This document shows, one piece after another, positions 35,232 through 44,540 of a stretch of DNA of 64,000 nt. The stretch comes from Candidatus Geothrix skivensis (GTDB lineage: Bacteria > Acidobacteriota > Holophagae > Holophagales > Holophagaceae), in NCBI GenBank assembly GCA_016721195.1, contig JADKIO010000013.1, positions 62,001 to 126,000 of the forward strand, in the 5' to 3' direction. The notes under the pieces were generated by a model, which saw only the letters and a list, made by a program, of their open reading frames with translations, made no database searches and was not told where the DNA came from. The translations under genes and the position numbers were made by a program. Numbering within the stretch: position 1 is the stretch's first letter; each line of letters starts with the position of its first letter.

Positions 35232-36533
35232 CTACGGCCGCAACGTCCCCATCATGCGCGGGTACGGGATGGTCTCTCTGACATGAGGCAAATGGCAGAT
35301 CCACGCCACGGCCCGCTCGAGGCCCATGCCGAAGCCGGCGTGGGGGACGCTGCCGTACTTGCGGACATCCAGGTACCACTCGTAGTCGGCGCGGTTGAGC
35401 TGGTGGTGCTCGATCTGGTCCAGGAGGAACTGCAGATCGCTGGCGCGCTCGCCGCCACCGATGACCTCGCCGTAGCCTTCCGGGGCCAGCAGATCCGCGC
35501 CCAGGGCCAGGCGCGGGTCCAGGGGATCCGGCTCCATGTAGAAGGCCTTGAAAACCTTCGGGAACCGGTGCACCCACAGCGGCTTATCCGTGGCGTTCAT
35601 GAGGATGGTCTCGTCGTCGTTGCCGAAGTCCTCGCCCCACTGGATGTCGCTGCCCAGGGTCTTCAGCTTCTCCACGGCTTCGGTGTAGGTCATGCGGTCG
35701 AAGGTGGTGTTCAGCGCCGTCTCCAGAGGCGCAGTGTCGCGCTCGAGGATCTTCAGCTCCTCCTGGCGGCCTTCGAGCACCCGCTGGATGAGGAACTTGG
35801 TCATGCGCTCGCCCAGGACCATCACGTCCTCCAGGTGGGCGAAGGCCACTTCCGGCTCGACCATCCAGAACTCCGTAAGATGGCGGCGGGTCTTGCTCTT
35901 CTCGGCCCGGAAGGTGGGGCCGAAGCAGTAGGTCTTGCCGAAGGCGGCGATGCCAGGCTCCTGGTAGAGCTGGCCCGACTGGCTCAGGAAGGCCTGCCCT
36001 TCGTGGAAATAGTCGGTGCTGAAGAGGGTGCTGGTGCCTTCGCAGGCGCTGGGGGTGAGGATGGGGGCATCAAGGAGCGTGAAGCCGTCCCCGTCGAAGA
36101 AATCGCGGATGCCCTTCACGAGGGTGTGGCGAATGCGGAGGATGGCCCACTGCCGGCGGCTGCGCAACCAGAGGTGGCGGTTCTCCATGAGGAACTCGGT
36201 GCCGTGCTCCTTGGGGGTGATGGGGAAGTCCGAGCTCCCGCCGATGAGCTCCAGGGATTTCACCAGCAGCTCTGGCTGGCCGGTCTTGGGGTGCTGCTGC
36301 ACCAGGCCCGTCAGGCTGATGGCGGATTCCTGGGTCAACCGGCCCGCCAGCTCGTAGCTCGCGGGGTCGGCCTCCGCGACGCCCACCACGCACTGCACGA
36401 AGCCGGAGCCATCCCGCAGCTCGATGAATCGGGTCTTGCTGGTGCGGGCATTGCGCACCCAGCCCCGCAGCCGGACGGTCTCACCGATCTGGTCGGTGAG
36501 GAAGCGGACTTCGGTGAAGGGCTGGCTGCTCAC
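35232..36533 (-). CDS. asnS: Asparaginyl-tRNA synthetase
   Basis: A 433-residue class IIb synthetase with an amino-terminal OB-fold (VRLRGWVRNARTSKTRFIELRDGSG), motif 2 (FRAEKSKTRRHLTEFWMVEPE), and motif 3 (GFGMGLERAV). The GTG start at 36533 has GGAG five bases before it. The residues in the amino-acid pocket region (HLTEFWMVEPE rather than the AspRS form) favour Asn over Asp. Confidence 0.95.
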   Translation of the reverse strand: MSSQPFTEVRFLTDQIGETVRLRGWVRNARTSKTRFIELRDGSGFVQCVVGVAEADPASYELAGRLTQESAISLTGLVQQHPKTGQPELLVKSLELIGGSSDFPITPKEHGTEFLMENRHLWLRSRRQWAILRIRHTLVKGIRDFFDGDGFTLLDAPILTPSACEGTSTLFSTDYFHEGQAFLSQSGQLYQEPGIAAFGKTYCFGPTFRAEKSKTRRHLTEFWMVEPEVAFAHLEDVMVLGERMTKFLIQRVLEGRQEELKILERDTAPLETALNTTFDRMTYTEAVEKLKTLGSDIQWGEDFGNDDETILMNATDKPLWVHRFPKVFKAFYMEPDPLDPRLALGADLLAPEGYGEVIGGGERASDLQFLLDQIEHHQLNRADYEWYLDVRKYGSVPHAGFGMGLERAVAWICHLPHVRETIPYPRMMGTLRP

Positions 36534-36595
36534 GGGGACTCCAGGGCCGAATCCTCCATTGTGCCCTGAGAACAGTCGTGGCTCCAGGGGCGGGG

Positions 36596-37525
36596 CTACT
36601 CGGCCGCCTTCTTCTCCCGGAACTTCCCCGAGATCGCCAGCTGCATGCCCTTGAGGTGGGCCATGACCCGCTCCAGCTTCTGGCGGGCGATGTCCTGGAA
36701 CTGCATCTGCTGGATGAGGGCGAAGACCAGGTCCTGCAACTCCTGGTTGGTGCGCTCCAGATCGGCGATCTCGGCTTCCCGGCCCTTCAGCTTGCCGAGG
36801 CCGGCCTCCTGCTTGAGGTAGCCGATGCCATGGAAGACCCTGTCGGTGCTGGCCAGCATGGCCTCCACCCGCTCCAGGATCTTCTCCATCTCCTTTTCCG
36901 TATGGCTGATGGAGGTCTCGATCTGGGGCACGATGCGGTGCTCCCCTTCGGCCTTGGACGGCGCCAGCTCGATGAGCTTCCTCAGGCCTTCATCGAGTCG
37001 CTCTTCCAGGCTGAGGTCGGCCAGCACGGCCTTGCCCTTGGTCCGCCCGATGCCATGGCTGGCGATGAGGGCAGCGTCCAGGAGGGTGACCACTCGTTCC
37101 CCTTGCACGATAAAGCCCTCGACCCAGGCCCCATCCACCCCTGCCAGCAGGGGACTGGCCGTGACGATATCGCCTTCGGGCACGGCGACCACCGCGTCCA
37201 CCGCATCGACCAGCAGCCCCGTGGCTGTCCCGGCGAGGTCCAGCACCAGGATGGTGCCCGTCTTCGAGGCCTCCAGGGGAGGTAGGGACATCCGCACCCG
37301 CAGGTTCACCACGGGCACCACCCGGCCCCGCAGGTCCAGGATGCCCTCCACGGACCGGGGCATGTGGGGCAGCTTGTTCAGTTCCCGGAAGGGGGTGATC
37401 TCCGCCACGTGCTCCAGGGGGAGCCCGTAGGCGCGGTCATTGAGGAAGAAGGTCATGAACCGGTGTTGGACCGATTCCCGGCCCTCGCTGTGGGCCTTGG
37501 CCGAGGGTGCGGCACCAAGGGTCAC
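36596..37525 (-). CDS. CheW-CheZ-like fusion protein
   Basis: The start is a GTG at 37525 that overlaps the cheA stop (GTGA). The 309-residue protein has a CheW domain at about 20-160 (HRFMTFFLNDRAYGLPLEHV, GILDLRGRVVPVVNLR) and a helical second half. In that half, QMQFQDIARQKLERVM keeps Asp278 and Gln282, the positions of the catalytic Asp and Gln of CheZ (QDLTGQ). I infer a receptor-array adaptor that carries a CheY-P phosphatase. It is the last gene of the cluster. Confidence 0.75.
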   Translation of the reverse strand: MTLGAAPSAKAHSEGRESVQHRFMTFFLNDRAYGLPLEHVAEITPFRELNKLPHMPRSVEGILDLRGRVVPVVNLRVRMSLPPLEASKTGTILVLDLAGTATGLLVDAVDAVVAVPEGDIVTASPLLAGVDGAWVEGFIVQGERVVTLLDAALIASHGIGRTKGKAVLADLSLEERLDEGLRKLIELAPSKAEGEHRIVPQIETSISHTEKEMEKILERVEAMLASTDRVFHGIGYLKQEAGLGKLKGREAEIADLERTNQELQDLVFALIQQMQFQDIARQKLERVMAHLKGMQLAISGKFREKKAAE

Positions 37526-39630
37526 ACGGCCTCCTGGACGGCGAGCTGCAGCAGTTCGGCGGGATCCAGGATGAGCACCACGCCGCCATCGCCCATGATG
37601 GAGGCCCCGCTGATGCCCGGCAGGCTGGCCAGGTAGGGCGCCAGGGGCTTGATGACCACTTCCTGGCGGCGCACAAAGGCATCCACGATGATGCCCATGC
37701 GCCTGCCGGCGGCGGAGATCACCACCACAGAAAGGCCATCCACCTCGTCGGCGGGATTGTCCGGGGCCGCCGACCGGAGCAGGTGCTTGAGGCGGCACAC
37801 GCCCAGCACTTCGCCCCGCAGGTTGATGGCCTGCCGGCTCGTGAGGTGGGAGATGCTGTCCGGCGGGACGATGAGCGTCTCTTCGACGGCGGTGCCGGGC
37901 AGGGCGAACACCTGGTTGCCGCTCTTCACCAGCAGGGCATCGATGATGGCCAGGGTGAGGGGGAGCTTGATGGTGAAGACGGAGCCCTTGCCCACGGTGG
38001 AGCGGACCCCCACCCGGCCGTTGAGCTTGCGCACATTGGAGCGCACCACGTCCATGCCCACGCCTCGGCCGGAGATGTCGGTCACGACGGCGGCCGTGCT
38101 GAAGCCCGGGGCGAAGATCAGCTCGATCACTTCCTCATCCGGCATGGCATCGGCGCGTTCCTGGGTCAGGACGCCCTTCTCCACCGCCTTGGCCCGGATG
38201 ACCTTGGGGTCGATGCCCTTGCCATCGTCCTCGATCTCCACCACCACGCTGTCGCCCTCGTGGCGGGCGCGGAGGATCACGGTGCCCACCTCGGACTTGC
38301 CGGACTTGACCCGGGCCTCCGGCAGCTCGATGCCGTGATCGGCGCTGTTGCGGATGAGGTGGATCATCGGATCGCCCAGCTCTTCGATGATGCTCTTGTC
38401 GATCTCGGTGTCCTCACCCACCAGCTGGAGGTCGATCTTCTTGCCGCTGGCCTTGGCCAGGTCCCGCAGCATGCGCGGGAACTTGGAGAAGATGGTTTTG
38501 ACGGGCACCATGCGGATGCCCAGGACCGAGGCCTGGATCTCCTTGCTGACGTGATCCAGGTACACCGAGGCGTGGGCCAGTTCCTTCACCACCCCCGAGG
38601 CCTGGTGGCCATTGACCATGGGCAAGAGCCGCTCGACCAGGTGGCTGATCATGGTCTTGCTGATGATGAGCTCGGCCACGATGTTCATGAACTGCTCGAG
38701 CTTGGCCTGGCTCACGCGGATGGTATCGGAGCTGCTCTTCTCGTCCGAGTTGCGACGGCCGGTCTTCCGGCGATCCTCGGCGGCTGGGGCATCCCCTTCG
38801 CCGCCCACGCTCTCGCCAGCCAATCCCAGGGTCAGGGGGTGGAAGGTGAGGGTGGCGTTGGAGACCGCGCCGAAGATCTTGCGGATCTCCTCGATGGGTT
38901 CGGTGGCCTCGATGAGCAGCACGAGGTCGAGGTGGAAGGCCTTGGGCTCAAAGGAGCCGAGGTCCACCAGGGGCTGCCGGGGAATCATCTGGGAGTGGAG
39001 GAGGCGTCCCACCAGCTCCACCATCTGGAACATGGAGAAGGGGTTGAAGGCCGTGCCGTAGATGGCGCTGGCCAGTTCCACGTGGATACCGAAGACCGTC
39101 TTGCCGGTCGCCAGGGCCGCCGCGGCCGCCTTGCGCCCGCCCTCGTTCACTCCCGCCAGGGCAGCCGGCAGCTGCAGTTCCCCCGTGGCGATCTCGGCCT
39201 TGACGGCCACGGTGGCCGCCCCGCCCTGTTTCAGGGACTCGAGGTTCCGGATCAGCTCGCTGGGATCGGGATCTTCCGCCTCCCCCTGCTTCCGGACCTG
39301 GACGCGGACATCCTCCACCAGCACCTTGAGCATGTCCACGGTCTCGAAGAGCAGCTCCATGACCCGCTCGTTGAGCTCCATCCGCGACTTGCGGAGGTCG
39401 TCCAGCACGTTCTCGCCGATATGGGCGAGGGACAGCACCTTCTGCAGCCCCAGGAAGCCCGCGGCGCCCTTGATGGTATGGACGCTGCGGAAGATGGCGT
39501 TCAGCAGGTCCAGGTCGCCCGGGGATTCCTCGAGGGCCAGGAAGTTGGTCTCGATCTGCTCGAAATGCTCCTGCGCCTCGACGAGGAAGTCCTCGTAGAA
39601 GCTGGGATCGTCGAGGGCGAAATCGCTCAT
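37522..39630 (-). CDS. cheA: Chemotaxis histidine kinase CheA
   Basis: A 702-residue CheA with a P1 phospho-transfer domain (His51 in SVHTIKG), a linker with a second small domain (about 175-280, likely the P2 response-regulator docking domain), P3 dimerisation (about 310-365), P4 ATPase (about 365-560; ELGDPMIHLIRNSADHG, EDDGKGID, GRGVGMDVV) and the P5 CheW-like domain. It overlaps its upstream and downstream neighbours by 4 bases each. The target pathway cannot be told from the window alone. Confidence 0.96.
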   Translation of the reverse strand: MSDFALDDPSFYEDFLVEAQEHFEQIETNFLALEESPGDLDLLNAIFRSVHTIKGAAGFLGLQKVLSLAHIGENVLDDLRKSRMELNERVMELLFETVDMLKVLVEDVRVQVRKQGEAEDPDPSELIRNLESLKQGGAATVAVKAEIATGELQLPAALAGVNEGGRKAAAAALATGKTVFGIHVELASAIYGTAFNPFSMFQMVELVGRLLHSQMIPRQPLVDLGSFEPKAFHLDLVLLIEATEPIEEIRKIFGAVSNATLTFHPLTLGLAGESVGGEGDAPAAEDRRKTGRRNSDEKSSSDTIRVSQAKLEQFMNIVAELIISKTMISHLVERLLPMVNGHQASGVVKELAHASVYLDHVSKEIQASVLGIRMVPVKTIFSKFPRMLRDLAKASGKKIDLQLVGEDTEIDKSIIEELGDPMIHLIRNSADHGIELPEARVKSGKSEVGTVILRARHEGDSVVVEIEDDGKGIDPKVIRAKAVEKGVLTQERADAMPDEEVIELIFAPGFSTAAVVTDISGRGVGMDVVRSNVRKLNGRVGVRSTVGKGSVFTIKLPLTLAIIDALLVKSGNQVFALPGTAVEETLIVPPDSISHLTSRQAINLRGEVLGVCRLKHLLRSAAPDNPADEVDGLSVVVISAAGRRMGIIVDAFVRRQEVVIKPLAPYLASLPGISGASIMGDGGVVLILDPAELLQLAVQEAV

Positions 39631-41156
39631 GGTTCACCCACCCTGTTGGCCGTGCCCCGACGGCCCTGGAGGCCCTGCAGCTGCTCGGTCTCGGCGTCTG
39701 TCAGAAGCTGTTTCAGTTCGAGCAGGAAGATCATCCCGTTGTCGAGGCGGGCCACCTTCTCGATGTAGCGGTTGGCGCCCACGGCAGTCACCGCCGGTGG
39801 AGGCCCGAACCGGTGCAGGTCCACGGGCCGGACTTCATCCACCGCGTCCACCACGAGCCCGGTGAAAACCCCGCCGATGCTGGTGATGAGGATCCTGGAG
39901 ATGGTCGTCGCGTCGACGCGCTCCAGGCCGAAACGGGTGCGGAGGTCCACCACGGGCATCACCTCCCCACGGAGGTTGAGCACGCCATCCACGAACTGGG
40001 GGGCGCGGGGCACCGGGGTGATCTGGCCCACCATGATGATCTCGCGGACTTCGTGAAGCCTCAGGCCGTAGCTCTCGGGGCCGAGCCTGAACACCACCAG
40101 TTCCAGACTGGGGATGGCCTCCTGGGCGCGGTTTTCATTGAGCCCCAGGCCCTGGCCCATGGCCGCGATCTTGTCCTGGTCGTCGCCGGTGATGATCTTG
40201 AGGACATTGATGAGGCTCACCATGCGGCCCGGCAGGAGGAGGATGCCCTCCAGGTGCTCCCGCTCGGCCTCGGAAAGGGTCTGCGGCGGTGGCAGGGTCT
40301 GGCCATCCTGGACCCTCAGGATCTCCTGGATCTCGTCCACCACCACGCCGATCTTGGCAGCCCCGAAGGACAGCAGGACCACCATGTCCCGCTTGCGATC
40401 ACCGGCATCCTCCTGGATGGAGAGGATCTCGGACAGGTCCACGAGGGGCATGACCTGGTCCCGCAGGCAGATGACGCCCAGGACGTAGTCCGGCGCGTCC
40501 GGCACCTTGGTGACCGGGGGCAGTTCCACGATCTCCTCCACCTCGTGGAGGGCGATCCCAAAGGACTCTGAGCCCAGGCGGAAGGTGACGAAGGGGCGGC
40601 CATCCTCTTCGAGGTCCTCCTCGAAGTCGTCGGCCATGCCCGTGACGGTCCCGGCCAGGCCCAAGTCCAGGTCGGCCCGCCGGGACAGTTCCGCGCTGTC
40701 CAGGAGCTTGTCCAGGTGGATGAGCGTGATCAGCCGGGTGCCCACCGTGACCATGCCGGCCAGGTATTCGGCGCGGATGCCCGCCACGAGGGGGGGCGTT
40801 TCCCGGACGCTGTGGTCCTCCAGACGCACCACTTCTGCCACCGAGTCCACCTGCAGGCCCGTGGAGCCGCTGGCCAGCCTCAGCACGATGATGCGGGTCT
40901 TGGGGGTGGCCTCCTGGGGAGCCAGGTGGAAACGGATGCGGCTGTCGATGACGGGGATGATCAAACCGCGGAGGTTGAGGACGCCCAGGATGAAGCTGGG
41001 GCTGCCGGGCACCGGGGTCAGGTCCGTGCGATGGGTGATCTCCTGCACCCGGTCGATGTCGAGGCCGAATTCCACGCCATCCAGGGTGAAGGTCACCATC
41101 TGGCCGGAGGGCACCAGCTCCGTGGCAAGGAGGGCCTGGGTGGACTCGGCGGCCAT
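39627..41156 (-). CDS. cheW: Protein with three fused CheW domains
   Basis: A 509-residue protein made of three CheW domains, at about 10-160, 180-320 and 345-490. Each repeats the pattern of a first strand (MVTFTLDGVEFGLDID, FVTFRLGSESFGIALHE, LVVFRLGPESYGLRLHE) and a GVLNLRG / GVICLRD / GVLNLRG turn. Normal CheW has one. Such a chain could link more than one receptor or CheA within an array. It overlaps cheA by 4 bases and lies 3 bases after the CheZ-like gene. Confidence 0.92.
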   Translation of the reverse strand: MAAESTQALLATELVPSGQMVTFTLDGVEFGLDIDRVQEITHRTDLTPVPGSPSFILGVLNLRGLIIPVIDSRIRFHLAPQEATPKTRIIVLRLASGSTGLQVDSVAEVVRLEDHSVRETPPLVAGIRAEYLAGMVTVGTRLITLIHLDKLLDSAELSRRADLDLGLAGTVTGMADDFEEDLEEDGRPFVTFRLGSESFGIALHEVEEIVELPPVTKVPDAPDYVLGVICLRDQVMPLVDLSEILSIQEDAGDRKRDMVVLLSFGAAKIGVVVDEIQEILRVQDGQTLPPPQTLSEAEREHLEGILLLPGRMVSLINVLKIITGDDQDKIAAMGQGLGLNENRAQEAIPSLELVVFRLGPESYGLRLHEVREIIMVGQITPVPRAPQFVDGVLNLRGEVMPVVDLRTRFGLERVDATTISRILITSIGGVFTGLVVDAVDEVRPVDLHRFGPPPAVTAVGANRYIEKVARLDNGMIFLLELKQLLTDAETEQLQGLQGRRGTANRVGEP

Positions 41157-41159
41157 GGC

Positions 41160-41765
41160 TTACCCCTTCTTCTGGGATTTGAAGGCCTCGATCACCGCAT
41201 CGGCGTGGGCCTTGTTCTCGTCGGGCGTGGTGCCTGTCTGGGCGATGGTGTGGCTGATGGAGGGGCGCTCGGCGTCGCTCTTCAGCCCCGTGCCCAGCAG
41301 GTCCACGATGTAGTCGTGGATCTGGCGCAGGTGGTAGACGATCCGTTCCAGCTTCTGCCGGGTGATGTCCTGGAACTGCATGAGGTCCATGGCCTCGAAC
41401 ACCTTGTCCTGGATCTCCTTGCTGGCGCTCATGACCTCGTGGATGGCCTTCTGCGCGCCTGCGGTCTGGGCGCCTTCGTGGGTCATCATGTCGGTAACGA
41501 GCTGTTGCTGGCGGGCCACCAGGCGGCCGATCTGGTCCAGCTGGTCCATGACCTTGTTGGACTCCCGTTCCGTCACGGCGGTGACCGTGTCCAGCTCGGA
41601 AATCACATGGCCGCTGCCGTCCTTGTGAGGTTCGGCCGCAACGGCCTGGGCCGGAGCCGATGGGGCCGGGGCGGACTCCGCAGCAGGGGCCTTCACGGCC
41701 GCCTTGGGCTTCTTGGGGGATTTTCCGCCTCCGGCGAGGAGGGCGTCGATTTCAGACTGGTCCAT
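41160..41765 (-). CDS. cheZ: CheZ-like phosphatase with FliM-type amino end
   Basis: A 201-residue helical protein. The first residues (MDQSEIDALLAGG) match the CheY-P-binding peptide of FliM and FliN. A Lys/Pro/Ala-rich linker follows (15-50), then long helices with LMQFQDITRQKLERIV, where Asp133 and Gln137 fit the CheZ catalytic pair. I infer a CheY-P phosphatase with its own CheY-P docking peptide. It lies 10 bases downstream of cheY. Confidence 0.72.
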   Translation of the reverse strand: MDQSEIDALLAGGGKSPKKPKAAVKAPAAESAPAPSAPAQAVAAEPHKDGSGHVISELDTVTAVTERESNKVMDQLDQIGRLVARQQQLVTDMMTHEGAQTAGAQKAIHEVMSASKEIQDKVFEAMDLMQFQDITRQKLERIVYHLRQIHDYIVDLLGTGLKSDAERPSISHTIAQTGTTPDENKAHADAVIEAFKSQKKG

Positions 41766-41775
41766 GGCGCTCTCC

Positions 41776-42132
41776 CTACCCGAGGAGGGATTCGATCTTT
41801 TCCTTGAGGGTCTCCGGGGTGAATGGCTTCACCACGTAGTTGTTCACGCCGGCCTGGAGGGCTTCCACGATGTCCTCCTTGGCGGCATTGGTCGTCACCA
41901 TGAGGATCGGAATGGCCGGGTTCTGGCCACGCACGGTCTTCACGAACTCGAGGCCATCCATCTCCGGCATGTTCCAGTCGGTGATGATCATTTCCACCCC
42001 GCCCTGGCCGAGCTTCTCGAGCCCGCTCTTGCCGTTTTCACCCTCCACCACGTCGGAATAGCCGATGCGGGAGAGGGTGTTGATGATGATGCGCCGCATC
42101 GTCGAGGAATCGTCCACGATGAGGATCTTCAC
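41776..42132 (-). CDS. cheY: CheY-type response regulator
   Basis: A 118-residue single receiver with the acidic pair Asp7/Asp8, phospho-acceptor Asp52 (IITDWNMPEMDG), Thr80 and Lys102 (VVKPF). The GTG start has AGGAGG in front. It is the natural target of CheA in this cluster and of the two CheZ-like proteins. Confidence 0.93.
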   Translation of the reverse strand: MKILIVDDSSTMRRIIINTLSRIGYSDVVEGENGKSGLEKLGQGGVEMIITDWNMPEMDGLEFVKTVRGQNPAIPILMVTTNAAKEDIVEALQAGVNNYVVKPFTPETLKEKIESLLG

Positions 42133-42164
42133 GGGGGCCTCCTGGGAAGGATGTTGAAACGAGA

Positions 42165-42560
42165 TCAGACAGAGGGGGGGGGCGCAGAGGCCTCCAGGAA
42201 CTTCACGAGGGCTTCAAGGTCATCGGGGTAGACGTTCTGGAATTTGATGCCCAGCTCATAGCCACCCGTATCCATCTGCTCCACCCGGACGACCATGCCC
42301 AGGGCGACCAGGGGCCGCACATCCGCGTCATGGACCGGGCCGAAATGATTCTGATAGCGCCCCCAGCCGGGAACCCGGAGTTCCAGCTTGAGCAGGGCTC
42401 CCAGGGGGTAGGCCCGGGGGGAATCCAGCAGCAGACCACCGCCGGAGACATCCTTATAACTGCTGGTGGCGGGGATGTCCCCCTTGTGGAAGCTCAGCTC
42501 CTGGAAGCTCAGACTGGCCTCCAGGGGGATCCGTTGGTACTGTCGCCGTTCCTGACTCAT
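42165..42560 (-). CDS. PilZ-domain protein (cyclic di-GMP binding)
   Basis: A 131-residue PilZ domain with the RRQYQR motif (residues 5-10) and DVSGGGLLL (38-46), the two cyclic di-GMP contacts. It is the first gene of the chemotaxis-type cluster and so suggests that cyclic di-GMP enters the same motility pathway. Confidence 0.85.
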   Translation of the reverse strand: MSQERRQYQRIPLEASLSFQELSFHKGDIPATSSYKDVSGGGLLLDSPRAYPLGALLKLELRVPGWGRYQNHFGPVHDADVRPLVALGMVVRVEQMDTGGYELGIKFQNVYPDDLEALVKFLEASAPPPSV

Positions 42561-43038
42561 GGGGCGTCCTCAGATGGGGCATCGGAGGGGGGGGCTCCCG
42601 ACTTGAATCCTGCAAAAGCTGCCCCCACCCCCCCGGGCCGGTCCCGGGCTCGGCGGGGGGCCGGTCCAAGTATTCGAGCGCCCCGCGATGGGTCCAGGCG
42701 GGATGCACCGCCAGGAAGTGCCCGCAGGGCGATGTGGTGGCATCGTTCAAGGGCGCTGACGCCGCGGGGGAGGCTCCGACTCTGCGAGCTGGCGAGCAGG
42801 AGGACCCGGCGAGGCAGGGTCCGTGAGGCGGAGGCGCCTGGGCCCATCCCAATGGGCGTGTGGCGGCGTGCGTCGCGAGGCTGCGTCAGGCTCGGATCGC
42901 GTAGTACCCGCTACGCTTACCTCGCCTTCCTTGCCTGGCTCGCACGGCGGCGCACGCGCGGGGCATTCCAATTACTTGGACCGGCCCCTAGACTGAAAAC
43001 CGTGCGCGCGCCCCGTGGGGGCGCACCCCGGAGGTCCC
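42561..43038. other. 478-base intergenic region before pyrR; possible leader
   Basis: I see no convincing gene here on either strand. There is a hairpin GGACCC/GGGTCC at 42802-42822 whose 3' arm runs into TCCGTGAGGC (42820-42829), a motif that resembles the loop sequence bound by PyrR in pyr mRNA leaders but is one base short of the form I remember. Another GC-rich stem (43002-43026) ends four bases before the pyrR ribosome site GGAGG (43030-43034). These are consistent with, but do not prove, attenuation or translational control of pyrRB. Confidence 0.35.
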
Positions 43039-43581
43039 ATGCCCGCTGCCCCAGGCCCCTGCCCCATGGACTCCGGCCAGATGGAGGCCACCCTCCACCG
43101 GCTGGCCACTGACCTGGTGGCTCGGCTCCAGCCCCAGGAAGAGCTGGTCCTCCTGGGCATCCGGTCCCGGGGACTGCCCCTGGCCGAGCGCCTGGCCCTG
43201 CTGCTGCGGGCCGCCACCGGGGCGACCGTGCCCGTGGGTGCCCTGGACATCACCCTCTACCGCGACGACCTCACGGAGATGGTGGGCAGCCCCATCGTCC
43301 GGCCCACCGAGATCCCCTTCACCCTGACGGACCGCACGGTGGTCCTCGTGGATGACGTTCTCTACACGGGCCGAACGGTCCGGGCGGCCATGGATGCCCT
43401 CCTGGATCACGGCCGGCCCCACCGGGTCATGCTCCTGGTCCTGGCGGAACGCAGCGGTCGGGAACTGCCCATCCAGGCGGACCTGGCGGGCCTGCGGGTG
43501 GAGATCCCCAAGGGCCATCGGGTGGCCGTGCGGCTGAAGGAGATCGACGGCGAGGATGGCGTGACCGTGGAGGCCTGCTGA
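43039..43581 (+). CDS. pyrR: Bifunctional pyr operon regulator / uracil phosphoribosyltransferase
   Basis: The ATG at 43039 follows GGAGG at 43030-43034. The 180-residue protein has the phosphoribosyltransferase PRPP motif VVLVDDVLYTGRT (about residues 101-113) and the family's IRSRG and TLYRDDL segments. PyrR binds UMP and represses pyr genes by RNA attenuation or translation block, and has weak UPRTase activity. It overlaps pyrB (TGATG). Confidence 0.94.
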   Translation: MPAAPGPCPMDSGQMEATLHRLATDLVARLQPQEELVLLGIRSRGLPLAERLALLLRAATGATVPVGALDITLYRDDLTEMVGSPIVRPTEIPFTLTDRTVVLVDDVLYTGRTVRAAMDALLDHGRPHRVMLLVLAERSGRELPIQADLAGLRVEIPKGHRVAVRLKEIDGEDGVTVEAC

Positions 43582-44540
43582 TGCCCTCCAGTCGCTACAT
43601 CTTCCCCCACAAGCACCTCCTGGGCATCCAGCCCCTCAGCCCCCAGGACATTACCGCCATCCTGGACCAGGCCCTTGCCTTCGAGGAGGTCTGCGAGCGC
43701 CCCAACATCAAGATCGTCCCCGCCCTGCGCAAGAAGCTGGTGGTGAACCTCTTCTTCGAGAACAGCACCCGGACGAGAAACAGCTTCGAGATCGCCGAGA
43801 AGCGGCTTTCGGCCGAGATCATCAACTTCGACGCGGACACCAGCAGCCTGACCAAGGGCGAGACCCTCATCGACACGGCCATGAACCTCCAGGCCATGCA
43901 CCCGGATCTCATCGTCATGCGCCACAGCGCCCCCGGGGCCCATGCCCTCCTCTCCCGGCACATGAAGGCCAGCATCATCAACGCCGGGGACGGCGCCCAC
44001 GAGCATCCCACCCAGGCCCTCCTGGATGCCTACACCCTGCGGAAGCGCTTCGGCCGGCTGGAGGGCCTGCGGGTGGCCATCGTGGGCGACATCCGGAACA
44101 GCCGGGTGGTTCGCTCCAACCTCTGGCTTCTCACGAAGATGGGAGCCAAGGTCACCCTGGTGGGACCGCCGACCCTGGTGCCCCAGGAGCTGAAGGCCAC
44201 CTGGCCCACCATCAGCATCAGCCACGACTTCGACGCCGTGATCCCCGACCAGGACGCCATCATGATGCTGCGGGCCCAGTTCGAGCGGGGCACCGGCGCC
44301 TACATCCCCGGCCAGGGCGAGTACAGCCGCTTCTACCAGCTCAACCCAGCCCGCATGAAGCGCGCCAGGAAGGACGTGGTGGTCCTGCACCCGGGCCCCA
44401 TCAACCGGGGGCTCGAGATCACCAGCGACGTGGCCGACGGCCCCAACAACCTGATCCTCGACCAGGTGACCAACGGCGTCCCCGTCCGCATGGCCGTGCT
44501 TTACCTGCTGTCCAATCAGCATGGAGAGCAGGTGCCTTGA
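43581..44540 (+). CDS. pyrB: Aspartate carbamoyltransferase, catalytic chain
   Basis: A 319-residue enzyme of pyrimidine synthesis. Carbamoyl-phosphate motif FFENSTRTR (about 58-66), then HPTQALLD (about 141-148) and HPGPINRG near the end. The length matches the family's catalytic chain. The regulatory chain PyrI is not adjacent. It shares a start/stop overlap with pyrR and with the downstream ORF. Confidence 0.96.
   Translation: MPSSRYIFPHKHLLGIQPLSPQDITAILDQALAFEEVCERPNIKIVPALRKKLVVNLFFENSTRTRNSFEIAEKRLSAEIINFDADTSSLTKGETLIDTAMNLQAMHPDLIVMRHSAPGAHALLSRHMKASIINAGDGAHEHPTQALLDAYTLRKRFGRLEGLRVAIVGDIRNSRVVRSNLWLLTKMGAKVTLVGPPTLVPQELKATWPTISISHDFDAVIPDQDAIMMLRAQFERGTGAYIPGQGEYSRFYQLNPARMKRARKDVVVLHPGPINRGLEITSDVADGPNNLILDQVTNGVPVRMAVLYLLSNQHGEQVP

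Noticed and set aside
42330..43112. Large open frame on the + strand over the PilZ gene and the pyrR leader
   Set aside because: Runs across two real genes' ends, Arg/Pro-rich with no domain or ribosome site.
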